Made by a program: the position numbers and the translations under genes
The notes under the pieces: generated by a model
What the model was told of the DNA's origin: nothing
The model's database searches: none
Seen by the model: the letters and a program-made list of their open reading frames with translations, nothing else
NCBI GenBank assembly: GCA_029239875.1
Contig: JARBUD010000011.1
Coordinates: forward strand, 1-64,000
Length of the DNA: 64,000 nt
Direction: 5' to 3'
Source: Xanthobacteraceae bacterium
GTDB taxonomy: Bacteria; Pseudomonadota; Alphaproteobacteria; Rhizobiales; Xanthobacteraceae
Shown here: one piece after another, positions 18,801 to 26,558 of the stretch
How the letters are laid out: every line of letters starts with the position of its first letter
How positions within the stretch are numbered: position 1 is the first letter of the stretch

Positions 18801-18838
18801 TCATCCGGCGGGAGATCGAGAGAGGGGTGGTCCGGTGA
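15827..18838 (+). CDS. Large effector-like protein with C-terminal PD-(D/E)XK-nuclease-like domain
   Basis: A 1003-residue protein of unknown family in the tape-measure position. The N-terminal ~120 residues include YEIPSYG at 94-100, shared with the next gene (YLIPSYQ at 71-77). A beta-rich segment follows (about 125-290), then a long helical stretch including a hydrophobic part near 540-570 (VALPKAFGALAGLLSAILAG). The last ~110 residues contain KPDLVLIE (937-944), VVLWDLTSR (949-957) and HLAKTSLYAALL (962-973). This PD...D-x-T...HxxK..Y pattern resembles restriction-endonuclease-fold toxin domains. Nuclease activity is inferred. The start at 15827 overlaps the upstream stop. Confidence 0.72.
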   Translation: MRVRLHVPELADAPADWSPRERSRLMEVCRRAQARAVAEAQRQGVRVELVSVRTRVAIGADETPAPEPQSFARREVRERMGADRHRPDPAAARYEIPSYGAEGAPTQIALEDEPVVFADERVGRARSYEIGGDVLLLEPFGRFPVLMLAVDDHRYAESPRYVRAASLPRARQWGEALFGGAGYVILTPKSGPPVFITAGLDAPLAKDDLPDFPDAKPGFKGGRLIDPHGYDTVAVFTAEGTAFTRTALIGRWTQDIIATELARPWRPLRSADLALAAEIIAGRADQQDRPEATADAIVLMDVELFRAVPWTERVRYLQLLSRLGLDKARRSAVIAIVKACNTTSELDAMLGEIRAAGLYETLFEEIDEEIYEFLQALADYAVPAPLDAAYIATLFLDQLGLKAPQRPGEEGEEPTPLDEASLAYQGVRGWIVGTLKSLTFMLSRPDKVIEGLGQLARLIWTIEKARFGDQAAQSELATLARAVGHAIAKAIRGMELAEELGRPYAGRGGHSRVGHDVVTRLRYAMAAEVLSWCVGLGEVRAAAVALPKAFGALAGLLSAILAGGRLATRAQKLERVLTLLASVSRLGETARVARLVELLPASELARLERVVAGTAVRQMEAAELAAVRNIRHVHQAVGGQVPIRDLDRLQRALEAADRLEAKAATAGLAREAVLPGFHALMDHLPWRGEQLVRIIEAVPAERLAEYLHAMTFVRPEHFAALGTDFFRLAAGHPETLRLLTEAGSGIVVALHGNLGSFHLLDDLARRLAARRAEFGDPVAYRHFLDRLAQHDPQALARIAPESLFDPQDIAAWERTFDEAFPRVEGAAVEGASATARLHLQDMVTDAVGTLLREPGAPALGSPQFGTRLHAIVRGMVERQGLPQGYRLFVEDTLATITRMPAETAEMTVAEFLSRNPHIERTFKAPSGEMLSKVGRIKPDLVLIEPGGGVVLWDLTSRTSSQHLAKTSLYAALLDEFGTVGGKARIGETYWQIIRREIERGVVR

Positions 18839-21800
18839 GCGCGCTGAACTGCCATGTGCCCGCCCGCATCCGCATCGCCGGATCGCCCACGCAGGAGACG
18901 TGGGACGCGCTGGAGACGGCGCTGGCGCGGCACTATGCGCGCTCGATCCGGCGCGGGCTGGACGCAATGGGCAATGCGCGCGTCGCGGCCGCCCGGGCGG
19001 ATGCGCGGGAGCTCCACAGCCCCGCGCGCGAGCACCCGCAGGGTTATCTGATCCCGAGCTATCAGGGCTTCGGCCAGCCGGAGCCGGTGGCGATGGATGC
19101 CGGCGCGGCGGTAGCGGCGCCGCCTTCCCTCTCCGGCGAGGAGGCGATCGAGGCGATCCGCCGGCATTATGGCGGCCTCGAAGGCGCGGAGGGCGGGCGG
19201 CTCGGCATCTACACGCGGATCGGCGAGGGGATGCTGCAGCTGCACGTCGCCGTGGCCGGCCCCGACGGCAAGGTGCGCCTGCAGGGCTACCGCCTCTTCG
19301 TCGAGCGCGGCGCGGAGCAGATGCCGGCGCGGCTGGAGCCGGGCACCTACCACATGGTGCTGCGGGCCGGCCTCTCCGGCCATCTCTACCGCGGCGGCCG
19401 GGTGGTGAGCCGCTGGCGGAACCCGGAGAATTACGACCTCTCCGTCAATTTCCTGGTTCCGCAGGAGGACGGTATCGAGGAGGTGGTGGTGCGCGGCAGG
19501 GGGCCGCGCTTCTTCGCCCGCCTGTCGGGGATCGTCCCCCTCGGGCCGGACGAGCCGGCGGCCGGCGCCACCCGCAGCTATCGCGCCGGGATCGAGATCT
19601 GGCGCGAGGACGAGGCCGGCGCCTTCACGCTCGTGCCCGGCCTGGCGCTGATCTACGCCTCCGTCACCTATGAGTGGACGATCAGCCGGATCGAGAAGGG
19701 GCCGGCCGGCGAGGTGCGCACACCGATCCGCAACGCCACCACCGACATCGCCTTCCTGACCCATGTCTGGGAGAAGCCCGGCGACTACGACGTCGCCTGC
19801 ACCGTCGGGCTGAAGGACAGGGCGGCCTCCCCGGTGAAGGCGATCGAACATCTGCGCGAGAAGGTGCTCGACCCCGACATCAAGCTGGCGAGGGAGCTCG
19901 CCCAGCTCGAAGCCGCCGAGGAACAGCTCGGCGCCTCCATCTGGCTCACGCCGCAGGCGGCCATCGCCGCGCTGGAGAAGCAGATCGAGGACGCCAAGGC
20001 CGACCCGGCCGGCAACGAGGCGCTGATCCAGGCGCTGGAGAAGCTGCTCGCCGATGCCCGGCACCGGCTCGGCGACGGCCTGCAGCGCACCGCCTCCCGC
20101 CTGCGCGCCGTATTCATCGAGCGGCGGACGTCGCAGGTCATGCCGCTCGCGCTCTATCTGGCGCCGCTGAAGGTCGACCTCGTCGATCCCGTGCGACCCC
20201 ATCGCTGGCGCCTCGTGGACCTCACCTATCCCGCCTTCTACGCCAGCTTCGAGGGCAGCGGCGCCACGGTGCGCGAGGCGATACTGGCGGCGTTCGAGGC
20301 GGGGCGTACCAGCCTCAGGGCCACCTACCCGCCGGGCGAAATCCTCGCCTCCATCGATTTTCCCGAGCTCGCCACCTACGGAATCTCGCCCTTCAGCGTC
20401 ACCATCGAGACCGAGAGCTGGCAGCGCACGGCCTTCGAGTGGCTGAGCTTCGGTGCGCAGGTCGCCGGTGGGCTCGCGCTCACTGCCAGCCTCGTCTTTC
20501 CGCCCACCTCGGTGGCGGTGGGCGCTCTCGTCCTCGCCAGCGCCGTGCTGGCGATCGGCGCCGGCGTCGGCAACATCGCCGCCCGCATCCAAAGCGGCAG
20601 CTTCGCCTGGGACGCGGCGGCCGTGGCGGACATCGTCGCCATCGCCGCCTCGCTGACGGTGATCGGCGGGACCGTCGTGCGCGGCGCGGCGAGCGGCGTG
20701 CGCTCGGCGATCCAGGCGGGCGCGGAGATCGAGGTCGCGCAGGCGAGCCGGCTCGCCCAGCTCATGAAGGCGCAGCGCGCCATGATGTACATGGGCATCG
20801 GCGGCGACGTGTCGAGCGGCGTGCTGCTCAGCTACGACACCTATGTCCAGATGCGCGACATCGATGCGGTGATCGGCGCCGGGGCGCGCGCCGACTACCA
20901 GCGCATCTACGGCGCCGAGGAAGGGGCGCGCCGCTACGAGCGCGAGCGCATCGCCCGCATCATCGGCATCCTGACCCGCGCCGCCCTGCAGGGGGCGCTG
21001 ATCCTGGTCTCGCTGCGCCGCGGCGTGCAGGGGATAGGCGAGCCGGCAGGCGCCGCCGGCGGCGCTCCCGCTCTCCCCGCGCCGCCATCGCCCGCCATCG
21101 CCGCGGCCACCACCGCCGAAGCCTATGTCGCCGCGGTGAGAGCCGATGCCGCCTCTCCGGCGGCACGCTCGCGCAACTGGGACCATGTGCGCTTTCCGCG
21201 CCCGCCGCGCGGCTATCGCTGGCAGCCGGGCGACCCGATCGATGCGCCGAACCTCACGGGCGGCTACCCCGACTATGACAGCACGGCGCGTCCCCGCTAC
21301 TGGAGGAACCGGGCCGAGTTCGAGATCCGGGACCGCGCCGGCGGCGCCTCCGCCCATGAGCCGAATTCGCCCGACGCGGTGAAGCGCCTGTCCGACGCCC
21401 AGTTGCAGACGATGCGCACCAGCGGACTGGCGCCGGCCGATCCGCACTTCGCCGGGCGCACCATGGAGCTCGAGCACTGGGGCGTGCCCCAGCGGGTGCG
21501 CGACTGGCTGATCGCGACGGGCTTCTCGCGGGAGGAAGCCCGCCGGCTCACGCGGGTCTCCGATCCGAACATGCTGCTGGAGGTTGCGCCGCTGGAGCAC
21601 GCCTTCTTCGACGCCGAGGCGCAGAGCTTCGGGCGGGCGCGCGCGGACGTGGAGGGCGGGACATTCCCCGGCACGATCGCGGCGGATGTGCGCAACACCC
21701 GCCCGCTCGCGCCGATGGACGACGCCACCATCATCCGCATCGTCGACACCGCCCGGACCCGCCACCTCGACTGGAACGCCAATCGCGGGAGCCGGCAATT

Positions 21801-21858
21801 GCGCGACCATCTGCGCACCGAGATCAACCTGCGCAACCTGCAGGTGACCCCGCCATGA
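18835..21858 (+). CDS. Large effector-like protein with C-terminal HNH/His-Me-finger-like domain
   Basis: A 1007-residue protein starting at GTG 18835, overlapping the upstream stop (GTGA). It shares the N-terminal IPSY motif (71-77) with its neighbour. A coiled-coil-prone stretch (about 348-440) is followed by hydrophobic helices at about 535-630 (VAGGLALTASLVFPPTSVAV and AAVADIVAIAASLTVIGG), resembling pore or pretoxin regions. A proline-rich linker near 740-760 leads to a C-terminal domain. That domain has MELEHWGVPQRV (E880, H881), N912 and LEHAFFD (H922, D926), the E-H...N...H layout of HNH/His-Me-finger toxins. No immunity gene follows. The effector role is inferred. Confidence 0.72.
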   Translation: MSALNCHVPARIRIAGSPTQETWDALETALARHYARSIRRGLDAMGNARVAAARADARELHSPAREHPQGYLIPSYQGFGQPEPVAMDAGAAVAAPPSLSGEEAIEAIRRHYGGLEGAEGGRLGIYTRIGEGMLQLHVAVAGPDGKVRLQGYRLFVERGAEQMPARLEPGTYHMVLRAGLSGHLYRGGRVVSRWRNPENYDLSVNFLVPQEDGIEEVVVRGRGPRFFARLSGIVPLGPDEPAAGATRSYRAGIEIWREDEAGAFTLVPGLALIYASVTYEWTISRIEKGPAGEVRTPIRNATTDIAFLTHVWEKPGDYDVACTVGLKDRAASPVKAIEHLREKVLDPDIKLARELAQLEAAEEQLGASIWLTPQAAIAALEKQIEDAKADPAGNEALIQALEKLLADARHRLGDGLQRTASRLRAVFIERRTSQVMPLALYLAPLKVDLVDPVRPHRWRLVDLTYPAFYASFEGSGATVREAILAAFEAGRTSLRATYPPGEILASIDFPELATYGISPFSVTIETESWQRTAFEWLSFGAQVAGGLALTASLVFPPTSVAVGALVLASAVLAIGAGVGNIAARIQSGSFAWDAAAVADIVAIAASLTVIGGTVVRGAASGVRSAIQAGAEIEVAQASRLAQLMKAQRAMMYMGIGGDVSSGVLLSYDTYVQMRDIDAVIGAGARADYQRIYGAEEGARRYERERIARIIGILTRAALQGALILVSLRRGVQGIGEPAGAAGGAPALPAPPSPAIAAATTAEAYVAAVRADAASPAARSRNWDHVRFPRPPRGYRWQPGDPIDAPNLTGGYPDYDSTARPRYWRNRAEFEIRDRAGGASAHEPNSPDAVKRLSDAQLQTMRTSGLAPADPHFAGRTMELEHWGVPQRVRDWLIATGFSREEARRLTRVSDPNMLLEVAPLEHAFFDAEAQSFGRARADVEGGTFPGTIAADVRNTRPLAPMDDATIIRIVDTARTRHLDWNANRGSRQLRDHLRTEINLRNLQVTPP

Positions 21859-21901
21859 AGGCCGACATCCGCCCCGTCGCCATCACCGATGGAGGCCCGC
21901 C

Positions 21902-22402
21902 ATGCCCGCCGGCGTGAACCTGCCCGTCATGATCGGGGCGCTGCCGCTGCTCTACGTGCAGAACATGACGCTGACCGAGGGCTACCGGATCGAGCGCATC
22001 GCCGGCAGCAAGTTCTCGCAGGCCGTCGGCCCGACGACCAAGCAGATCGTCATCGAGGCGATGCTGCTCGGGCGCGAGCGGATGCTGATGATGAAGGCGC
22101 TGGAGGCGATGGCGCTGACCTCGCGCCTGCTGGTCGCCATGGCGGCTCCGGCGCTGAAGACCACCGGCCTGCCGGTGGTCTCCGGCATGACCATCAGCCT
22201 CGACATGCAGATCACCGACCTGCGCTTCACCCAGAACGTCTCCAAGCGCGAGGCGATCGACGTCTCGATCACGCTGATCCACGTGCCGCGCTCCAGCCTG
22301 ACCGCGATCCTCGGCGAGGCCGCCGACCTCGCGCTCGCCGCAGGCAGCCTCGCCATACCGAGCGGGCCGGGCCCGAGCCCGGTCAGCCGAAGCCCCGGAT
22401 GA
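21902..22402 (+). CDS. Putative tail/baseplate adaptor (GpU-like)
   Basis: A 166-residue protein with GGAGG 6 bases before its ATG. The opening LPVMIGALPLLYVQNMTL, the GSKFSQAVGPTTKQIVIEAM stretch and strands such as MTISLDMQITDLRFTQ resemble the beta-rich adaptor and hub proteins that join tube to baseplate hub (GpU type) in contractile tails. Placement between the cargo-like genes and the hub supports this. No catalytic motifs are seen. A disordered Gly/Pro/Ser tail ends the protein. The family assignment is tentative. Confidence 0.55.
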   Translation: MPAGVNLPVMIGALPLLYVQNMTLTEGYRIERIAGSKFSQAVGPTTKQIVIEAMLLGRERMLMMKALEAMALTSRLLVAMAAPALKTTGLPVVSGMTISLDMQITDLRFTQNVSKREAIDVSITLIHVPRSSLTAILGEAADLALAAGSLAIPSGPGPSPVSRSPG

Positions 22403-22411
22403 GGAACGGCC

Positions 22412-22789
22412 ATGTCCGGAGAGCCCGCATTCCTGCCATTGCCGATCGATGCCGACGAGGGCTTCCCGCAGGCCTTCCTGCTGGCCTTCCTCGGCGCGAC
22501 CTACGTGCTGTCCTTCTACGTCAACATCGCCGAGGGCACCGCGCCGGACGCGCAGGGCTTCTACGAGCTGCCCGCCGACCGCGCCTTCATGGTGCTCACC
22601 GTCGCCCGGCAGAGCGTGGACGGGCCGGTGATCCTCACCCGGCGCAAGCTGGTCCGGCAGCAGGTCGTCGAAGCCGGCGAGCTGCTGCTGCGCTTCACCG
22701 CCATGAAGGTGGCGCGGCTCAATCTGAACGGCGTCGGCGCCCACGGCTCGGTCGTCAAGGGAGAGGTGGCACCGCGATGGGCTTCATAA
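22412..22789 (+). CDS. Putative baseplate plug-like protein
   Basis: A 125-residue beta-rich protein. Its size and pattern resemble small phage baseplate plug proteins that sit at the hub: strands ATYVLSFYVNIAEG, AFMVLTVARQSVDG and VILTRRKLVRQQ, then GELLLRFTAMKVARLNLNG. No membrane span or signal peptide. It overlaps the hub-spike gene by 13 bases, so the two are tightly coupled. The match is from memory of the family pattern and is moderate. Confidence 0.5.
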   Translation: MSGEPAFLPLPIDADEGFPQAFLLAFLGATYVLSFYVNIAEGTAPDAQGFYELPADRAFMVLTVARQSVDGPVILTRRKLVRQQVVEAGELLLRFTAMKVARLNLNGVGAHGSVVKGEVAPRWAS

Positions 22790-24498
22790 TCTGGTACAGC
22801 GTCGAGATCGGCGAGGACAAGGAGGCCGGCCCGCTGGGCGGGGTCGCCGGCGCAGCCGCGGGTGCCGCCGCCGCCATGGCCGGCATCGCCGGGCTGCCGC
22901 TGAAGGTCTCCAACGACGTCAAGAGCGGCCAGTACATCGTCGATGCCGAGATCGCCACCTCGCAAGTCATGGGCGCGTCCATCGGCACCTTCGAGATCAC
23001 GCTGTTCGACTTGCCGGAGAAGGTTGGCGACCTCCTGGTCAAGGAGGCCGGCACGGCGCTGGCCTCCGGAAAGCCGCTGAAGGCCGAGATCCGACTCGGC
23101 TATTTTGACGAGGCCCTCAGCTTCCCGCGCCCCGGCCCGGTGATGACCGGAGCCGTCGAGCGCGTGGAATCAAGCGTCGATGCCGGCGGGCGGCTGGTCA
23201 CGCGGCTGCGCGGCTTCGAGCGCACCGGCTGGCGGCTGCGAAAGCTGGGCAATTTCTACGTCGGCATGCCCGGTCCGGTCTCGGCCGTCGAGTTCGTCCG
23301 CTGGATCTGCAAGAAGAGCAAGGTCGGCGTCGGCACGCTCGACGGCCTCGAAACCGGGCTCAGGAACTTCACCCTCACCGGGCTCGACGGGGTGCAGGGC
23401 CTCGGCGAGCTGGCCCGGCGGTCCAACGTGCCGCTGGCGATCGCCGACGACGAGGTGGTGCTCGGCAAGGCGGTGGGCAGCGTCGCCACCGGGGTGAAGC
23501 TGTCCCCCGCCGACAGCATCATCTCCTGCGATCCGCAGATGCTGCCGCGCGACGCCAAGGCGGCGGCGCCGAACGGCGGCACCACGGCGAGCGTCGCCAC
23601 CGCCTACCGGCTGAAGGTCCTCGGCCAGCCGCGGCTGAAGCTCGGCCAGACGGTGGAGCTCGACATCAAGCCACGCCCGCCCGGCACGCTGCGCATCGAA
23701 AGCCTCAGCCATCATTTCTCGTCGCGTGAGGGCTACACCAGCGAGCTGCTGGCCGTCGTGGCCGAGGCCGGCAAGGTGCGCCCGGAGACCGGAGCGGCGG
23801 CGGTGGTGGCGCGCCTGCACGATGTGGTCGAGCAGAGCGCCGATAAGCGCCGCGCCATCGACGTCGGCGAGGTCAGCGCCGTCAAGCCGGCGGGGGAAGG
23901 CAAGCACCTCGCCACGCTGAACTACGGCCAGTCCGTGCCCGCCGCCGCCATCGCCCCCAGCGTCGACACGCCCATCGATCCCGGCACCCAGCTGCACGAC
24001 AAGCCGGTCGCCTCGCCCTTCGCCTTCGACCGCTGCGGCCTCTTAGTGCCGGTCTATCCGAAGATGCGCGCCCTCCTCGCCCATCACCGCCACGAGGCCA
24101 ACGACGCGGTGGTGACCGGCTTCCTGTTCGGCGAGAACCCGCGCATGACGCCGCCCGAGGGCAAGGTCGGCGACTGGTGGCTGTGCCTGCCGACCCAACT
24201 CGGCCCGGACGGCCTGCCGGCGGGCAAGGCGGCCAACGACCTCACCGACGCCTCCGGCATGCGGGTGGTGCAGGCCAAGGGGCTGCACATCCAGGTCGGC
24301 GAGGCGCTGGCCGCCACCGTGGGCAGCCGCCCCTCCCCGCCCTCCGACGCCTCCGTCGTCATCGAGCACCAGAGCGGCACCACCATCACCATCGACGCCA
24401 CCGGCAAGGTGGAGGTGCTCACCCGCGGCAAGGACATCACCCTGAGCAACGGGCTCGTCTCCGTGGGCCTCAGCGGCCCGACCGTGGGGGTCAAATGA
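22777..24498 (+). CDS. Fused baseplate hub and central spike protein (gp27-gp5/VgrG-like)
   Basis: A 573-residue protein. Residues 1-350 resemble the gp27/GpD hub: VKSGQYIVDAEIATSQVM, TFEITLFDLPEKVGDLL, the GYFDEALSFPRPGPVMTGAV stretch, RIESLSHHFSSREGYTSELL. Residues about 400-510 look like the spike OB-fold region (RCGLLVPVYPKMRALLAHHR, GDWWLCLPTQLGPDG). The end is a triple beta-helix needle start (VIEHQSGTTITIDATGKVEV, LTRGKDITLSNGLVSVGL). This is the VgrG-like arrangement in one chain. The start at 22777 lies inside the upstream gene. The spike is sharpened by the PAAR protein encoded next (ATGA overlap). Confidence 0.82.
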   Translation: MGFIIWYSVEIGEDKEAGPLGGVAGAAAGAAAAMAGIAGLPLKVSNDVKSGQYIVDAEIATSQVMGASIGTFEITLFDLPEKVGDLLVKEAGTALASGKPLKAEIRLGYFDEALSFPRPGPVMTGAVERVESSVDAGGRLVTRLRGFERTGWRLRKLGNFYVGMPGPVSAVEFVRWICKKSKVGVGTLDGLETGLRNFTLTGLDGVQGLGELARRSNVPLAIADDEVVLGKAVGSVATGVKLSPADSIISCDPQMLPRDAKAAAPNGGTTASVATAYRLKVLGQPRLKLGQTVELDIKPRPPGTLRIESLSHHFSSREGYTSELLAVVAEAGKVRPETGAAAVVARLHDVVEQSADKRRAIDVGEVSAVKPAGEGKHLATLNYGQSVPAAAIAPSVDTPIDPGTQLHDKPVASPFAFDRCGLLVPVYPKMRALLAHHRHEANDAVVTGFLFGENPRMTPPEGKVGDWWLCLPTQLGPDGLPAGKAANDLTDASGMRVVQAKGLHIQVGEALAATVGSRPSPPSDASVVIEHQSGTTITIDATGKVEVLTRGKDITLSNGLVSVGLSGPTVGVK

Positions 24499-24830
24499 GC
24501 AGGGTCCTCACCATGGCCGCCGCGATCGCCTGCCCGCATGGCGGCATGGCGACCATCACCTCCGGCCGCAGCAAGCTGACCGTCGACGGCAGCCCGGTGC
24601 TGACGGCCGCCGATCTCGTCGGCGCGTCCTTCCTGGGATGCACCAACGCAGGTCCCGGCCTCGTGCCCTGCAAGACGATCGTGTCCGTCGTCGCCGGCCT
24701 GTCGGCCCGCCTGCTGGTGGACGGCCAGCCGGTGCTGCTCGACACCGCGACCGGCCTCACCGACGGCCTGCCCGGCCCCTTCCCCTGGACCGTGCGCTCG
24801 GCCGGACAGACCAAGCTGGAGGCCGAGTGA
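24495..24830 (+). CDS. PAAR-like spike tip protein
   Basis: A 111-residue PAAR-type protein that caps the spike needle. The opening AAAIACPHGGMATITSGRSK and LTVDGSPVLTAADLVGAS are typical, with CPHGG and further Cys residues (GCTNAGPGLVPC) able to bind a metal ion. There is no C-terminal extension, so it carries no fused effector; cargo must travel elsewhere, presumably in the tube. Start and stop overlap both neighbours (ATGA and TGATG). Confidence 0.82.
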   Translation: MSRVLTMAAAIACPHGGMATITSGRSKLTVDGSPVLTAADLVGASFLGCTNAGPGLVPCKTIVSVVAGLSARLLVDGQPVLLDTATGLTDGLPGPFPWTVRSAGQTKLEAE

Positions 24831-25252
24831 TGCCCCCGCCCCTCCCCCCCGACCGGCTCGGCACCGGGCTTCGCCTCGACCGCGGCGACCTCGTCTTCGA
24901 TGCGGCGCGTCGACTGGAGACGGTCGAGGGCCGGGCCAACCTCACCCAGGCGCTGGCCCTGCGCATCCTCACCGCCTATGGCAGCGACCCGTTCCATGCC
25001 ACCTATGGCCTCGACCTGCAGCAGGTCTTCGCCGGCCCCAACGGCCCGCGCGCGGCGGCGGAGCTTGTGCGCATGAACCTCGTGCGCACCCTCGGCACCG
25101 ATCCGCGCGTGGCGGAGATCCGCCGCATCCAGTTCGACGGCTCGGACACGCCGAGCCAGCTGGTGCGCCGTGGCCGCGGCTGGCCGGTGACGGTGGAGAT
25201 CGTCACCATCGACGACGAGACCCTTGTCCTCAACACCAGCGTTGGAGGGTGA
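24830..25252 (+). CDS. Baseplate wedge protein, gp25/GpW family
   Basis: A 140-residue wedge protein of the gp25-like lysozyme-related family, part of the ring that joins sheath to baseplate and starts sheath assembly. Visible are the N-terminal LRLDRGDLVFDAARRLETVE, the helix NLTQALALRILTAYGSDPFH and the turn YGLDLQQV, then RMNLVRTLGTDPRVAEIRRI and a last strand. Size and order (PAAR-gp25-J) match standard contractile tails. Confidence 0.85.
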   Translation: MPPPLPPDRLGTGLRLDRGDLVFDAARRLETVEGRANLTQALALRILTAYGSDPFHATYGLDLQQVFAGPNGPRAAAELVRMNLVRTLGTDPRVAEIRRIQFDGSDTPSQLVRRGRGWPVTVEIVTIDDETLVLNTSVGG

Positions 25253-25253
25253 C

Positions 25254-26558
25254 GTGGCCGATTACGGCATCCGTCCCGAAGGCTTCGCCATCAAGCCGCT
25301 CGACGTGATCCTGGAGGAGAGCGCGGCGCGGGCGCGCGCCATCTTCGGGGAGGATGTCGATCTCACCGAGACCAGCCCGCTGCGCAAGATCATCGAGGTG
25401 GTCGCGGCGGAGGACGGCGAGATCTGGAAGGCGCAGGAGGACCTCTACTACGCCCAGTTCGCCGCCACCTCGTCCGGCGACGCGCTGGACCTGATCGGCA
25501 TGGAGCTCGGCATCGCCCGGCGCCGCAAGCCGGCGCTCGGCCGGGTGAGGCTGACCATTGACGGCGCGGTGGAAGGACGGCGCTACGGGCTTCCCGCCGG
25601 CGTGCCCCTCGTCACCAACCGGCCGGGCCAGCTGTTCCACACGCTCCGCCCGGTCGTGCTCACCAAGGCCGCGCCGGCGGCGGAGGCCGATGCGGCCGGC
25701 TTCGAGGGGCTAGACGGCGGCAACATCCCGGCCTCGGCCATCGTCGGCGTCGACGCGGCCTATGTGGAATGCTCGCTCCAGTTCGGCGCCGGCGTCTCGC
25801 TCGCGGCGACCAACCCCGAGCCGTTCAAGGAGGGAGACAAGGAAGAGGACGAGACCTACCGCACCCGGCTCATTGGCGTGCCGCGCTCGCTGTGGACGCT
25901 GGAGAGCGTGCGCCGCGCCGCGGCCGACGTCGCCGGCGTCACCGACGTGCTGCTCTCCGACCCGCTCGGCGGCGTCGACGTCACCCAGAGCGTGTTCAAC
26001 GAGTTCGCCTTCACCGAGCGCCCGTTCAGCAGCGAGCGGCGCTTCGGCGAGCTGTATTTCTTCGACGTGGTGGTGGCGCACGAGCCGCACTGGCCGTGGC
26101 GCACGCTCGGGCAGGTGCCGGGCATCCAGGACCGGGTGCGGGAGGCGATCGACCGCGTGCGCCCCGTGGGCATCTTCCCGAACATCGTGCAGGCCGACCA
26201 TATCGAGGTCGCGGTGAAGGCCCGCGTGGTCATCGAGCCCGGCTACAATCCCGACGTCGTGCTGGCCTCCACCCGCCAGCGGCTGCTCGGCGACATCGGC
26301 GCGCTGAAGCTCGGCGGCGACCTGCTCTACAGCCAGGTGATGCGGGCCGTCGTCGAGCAGCCGGGCGTGGTGGACGTGCAGAACCTTCGCCTGCGGCGCT
26401 GCCCGCCCGGCTTCGGGCGGATCAGCTTCGGCCGCGTGCAGCACCAGGCCGAGCTGATCGAGGCCGGCCCGGGCGAGAACCTCACGCTCGGCCCGACCGA
26501 GATCGCGGTGTTCGCGCTCGACGGCGAGCTCAACGACCTGGAGGTCGTGCGGCGATGA
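25254..26558 (+). CDS. Baseplate wedge protein J-like (gp6 family)
   Basis: A 434-residue J-like baseplate protein with the GTG start at 25254 preceded by GGAGGG; a start at 25224 would lie inside the gp25-like gene. Typical features are IKPLDVILEESAARARAIFG and DLTETSPLRKIIEVVAAED near the N terminus, SGDALDLIGMELGIARRR at about 75-92, and the trimer/wedge core with RPVGIFPNIVQADHIEVAVK. It forms the baseplate ring together with the gp25-like protein and the tail-I-like giant. Ends with ATGA overlap into the next gene. Confidence 0.87.
   Translation: MADYGIRPEGFAIKPLDVILEESAARARAIFGEDVDLTETSPLRKIIEVVAAEDGEIWKAQEDLYYAQFAATSSGDALDLIGMELGIARRRKPALGRVRLTIDGAVEGRRYGLPAGVPLVTNRPGQLFHTLRPVVLTKAAPAAEADAAGFEGLDGGNIPASAIVGVDAAYVECSLQFGAGVSLAATNPEPFKEGDKEEDETYRTRLIGVPRSLWTLESVRRAAADVAGVTDVLLSDPLGGVDVTQSVFNEFAFTERPFSSERRFGELYFFDVVVAHEPHWPWRTLGQVPGIQDRVREAIDRVRPVGIFPNIVQADHIEVAVKARVVIEPGYNPDVVLASTRQRLLGDIGALKLGGDLLYSQVMRAVVEQPGVVDVQNLRLRRCPPGFGRISFGRVQHQAELIEAGPGENLTLGPTEIAVFALDGELNDLEVVRR

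Noticed and set aside
18790-21810. A 1006-residue minus-strand open frame under the second effector-like gene
   Set aside because: Antisense shadow with low-complexity Arg/Gly/His composition. The plus-strand frame overlaps its neighbours by stop/start and has recognisable motifs.
21855-21917. Small frame with ATG overlapping the stop of the second effector-like gene
   Set aside because: Only 20 codons, no ribosome site of its own, and it ends inside the next gene; the ATG at 21902 with GGAGG is the real start.
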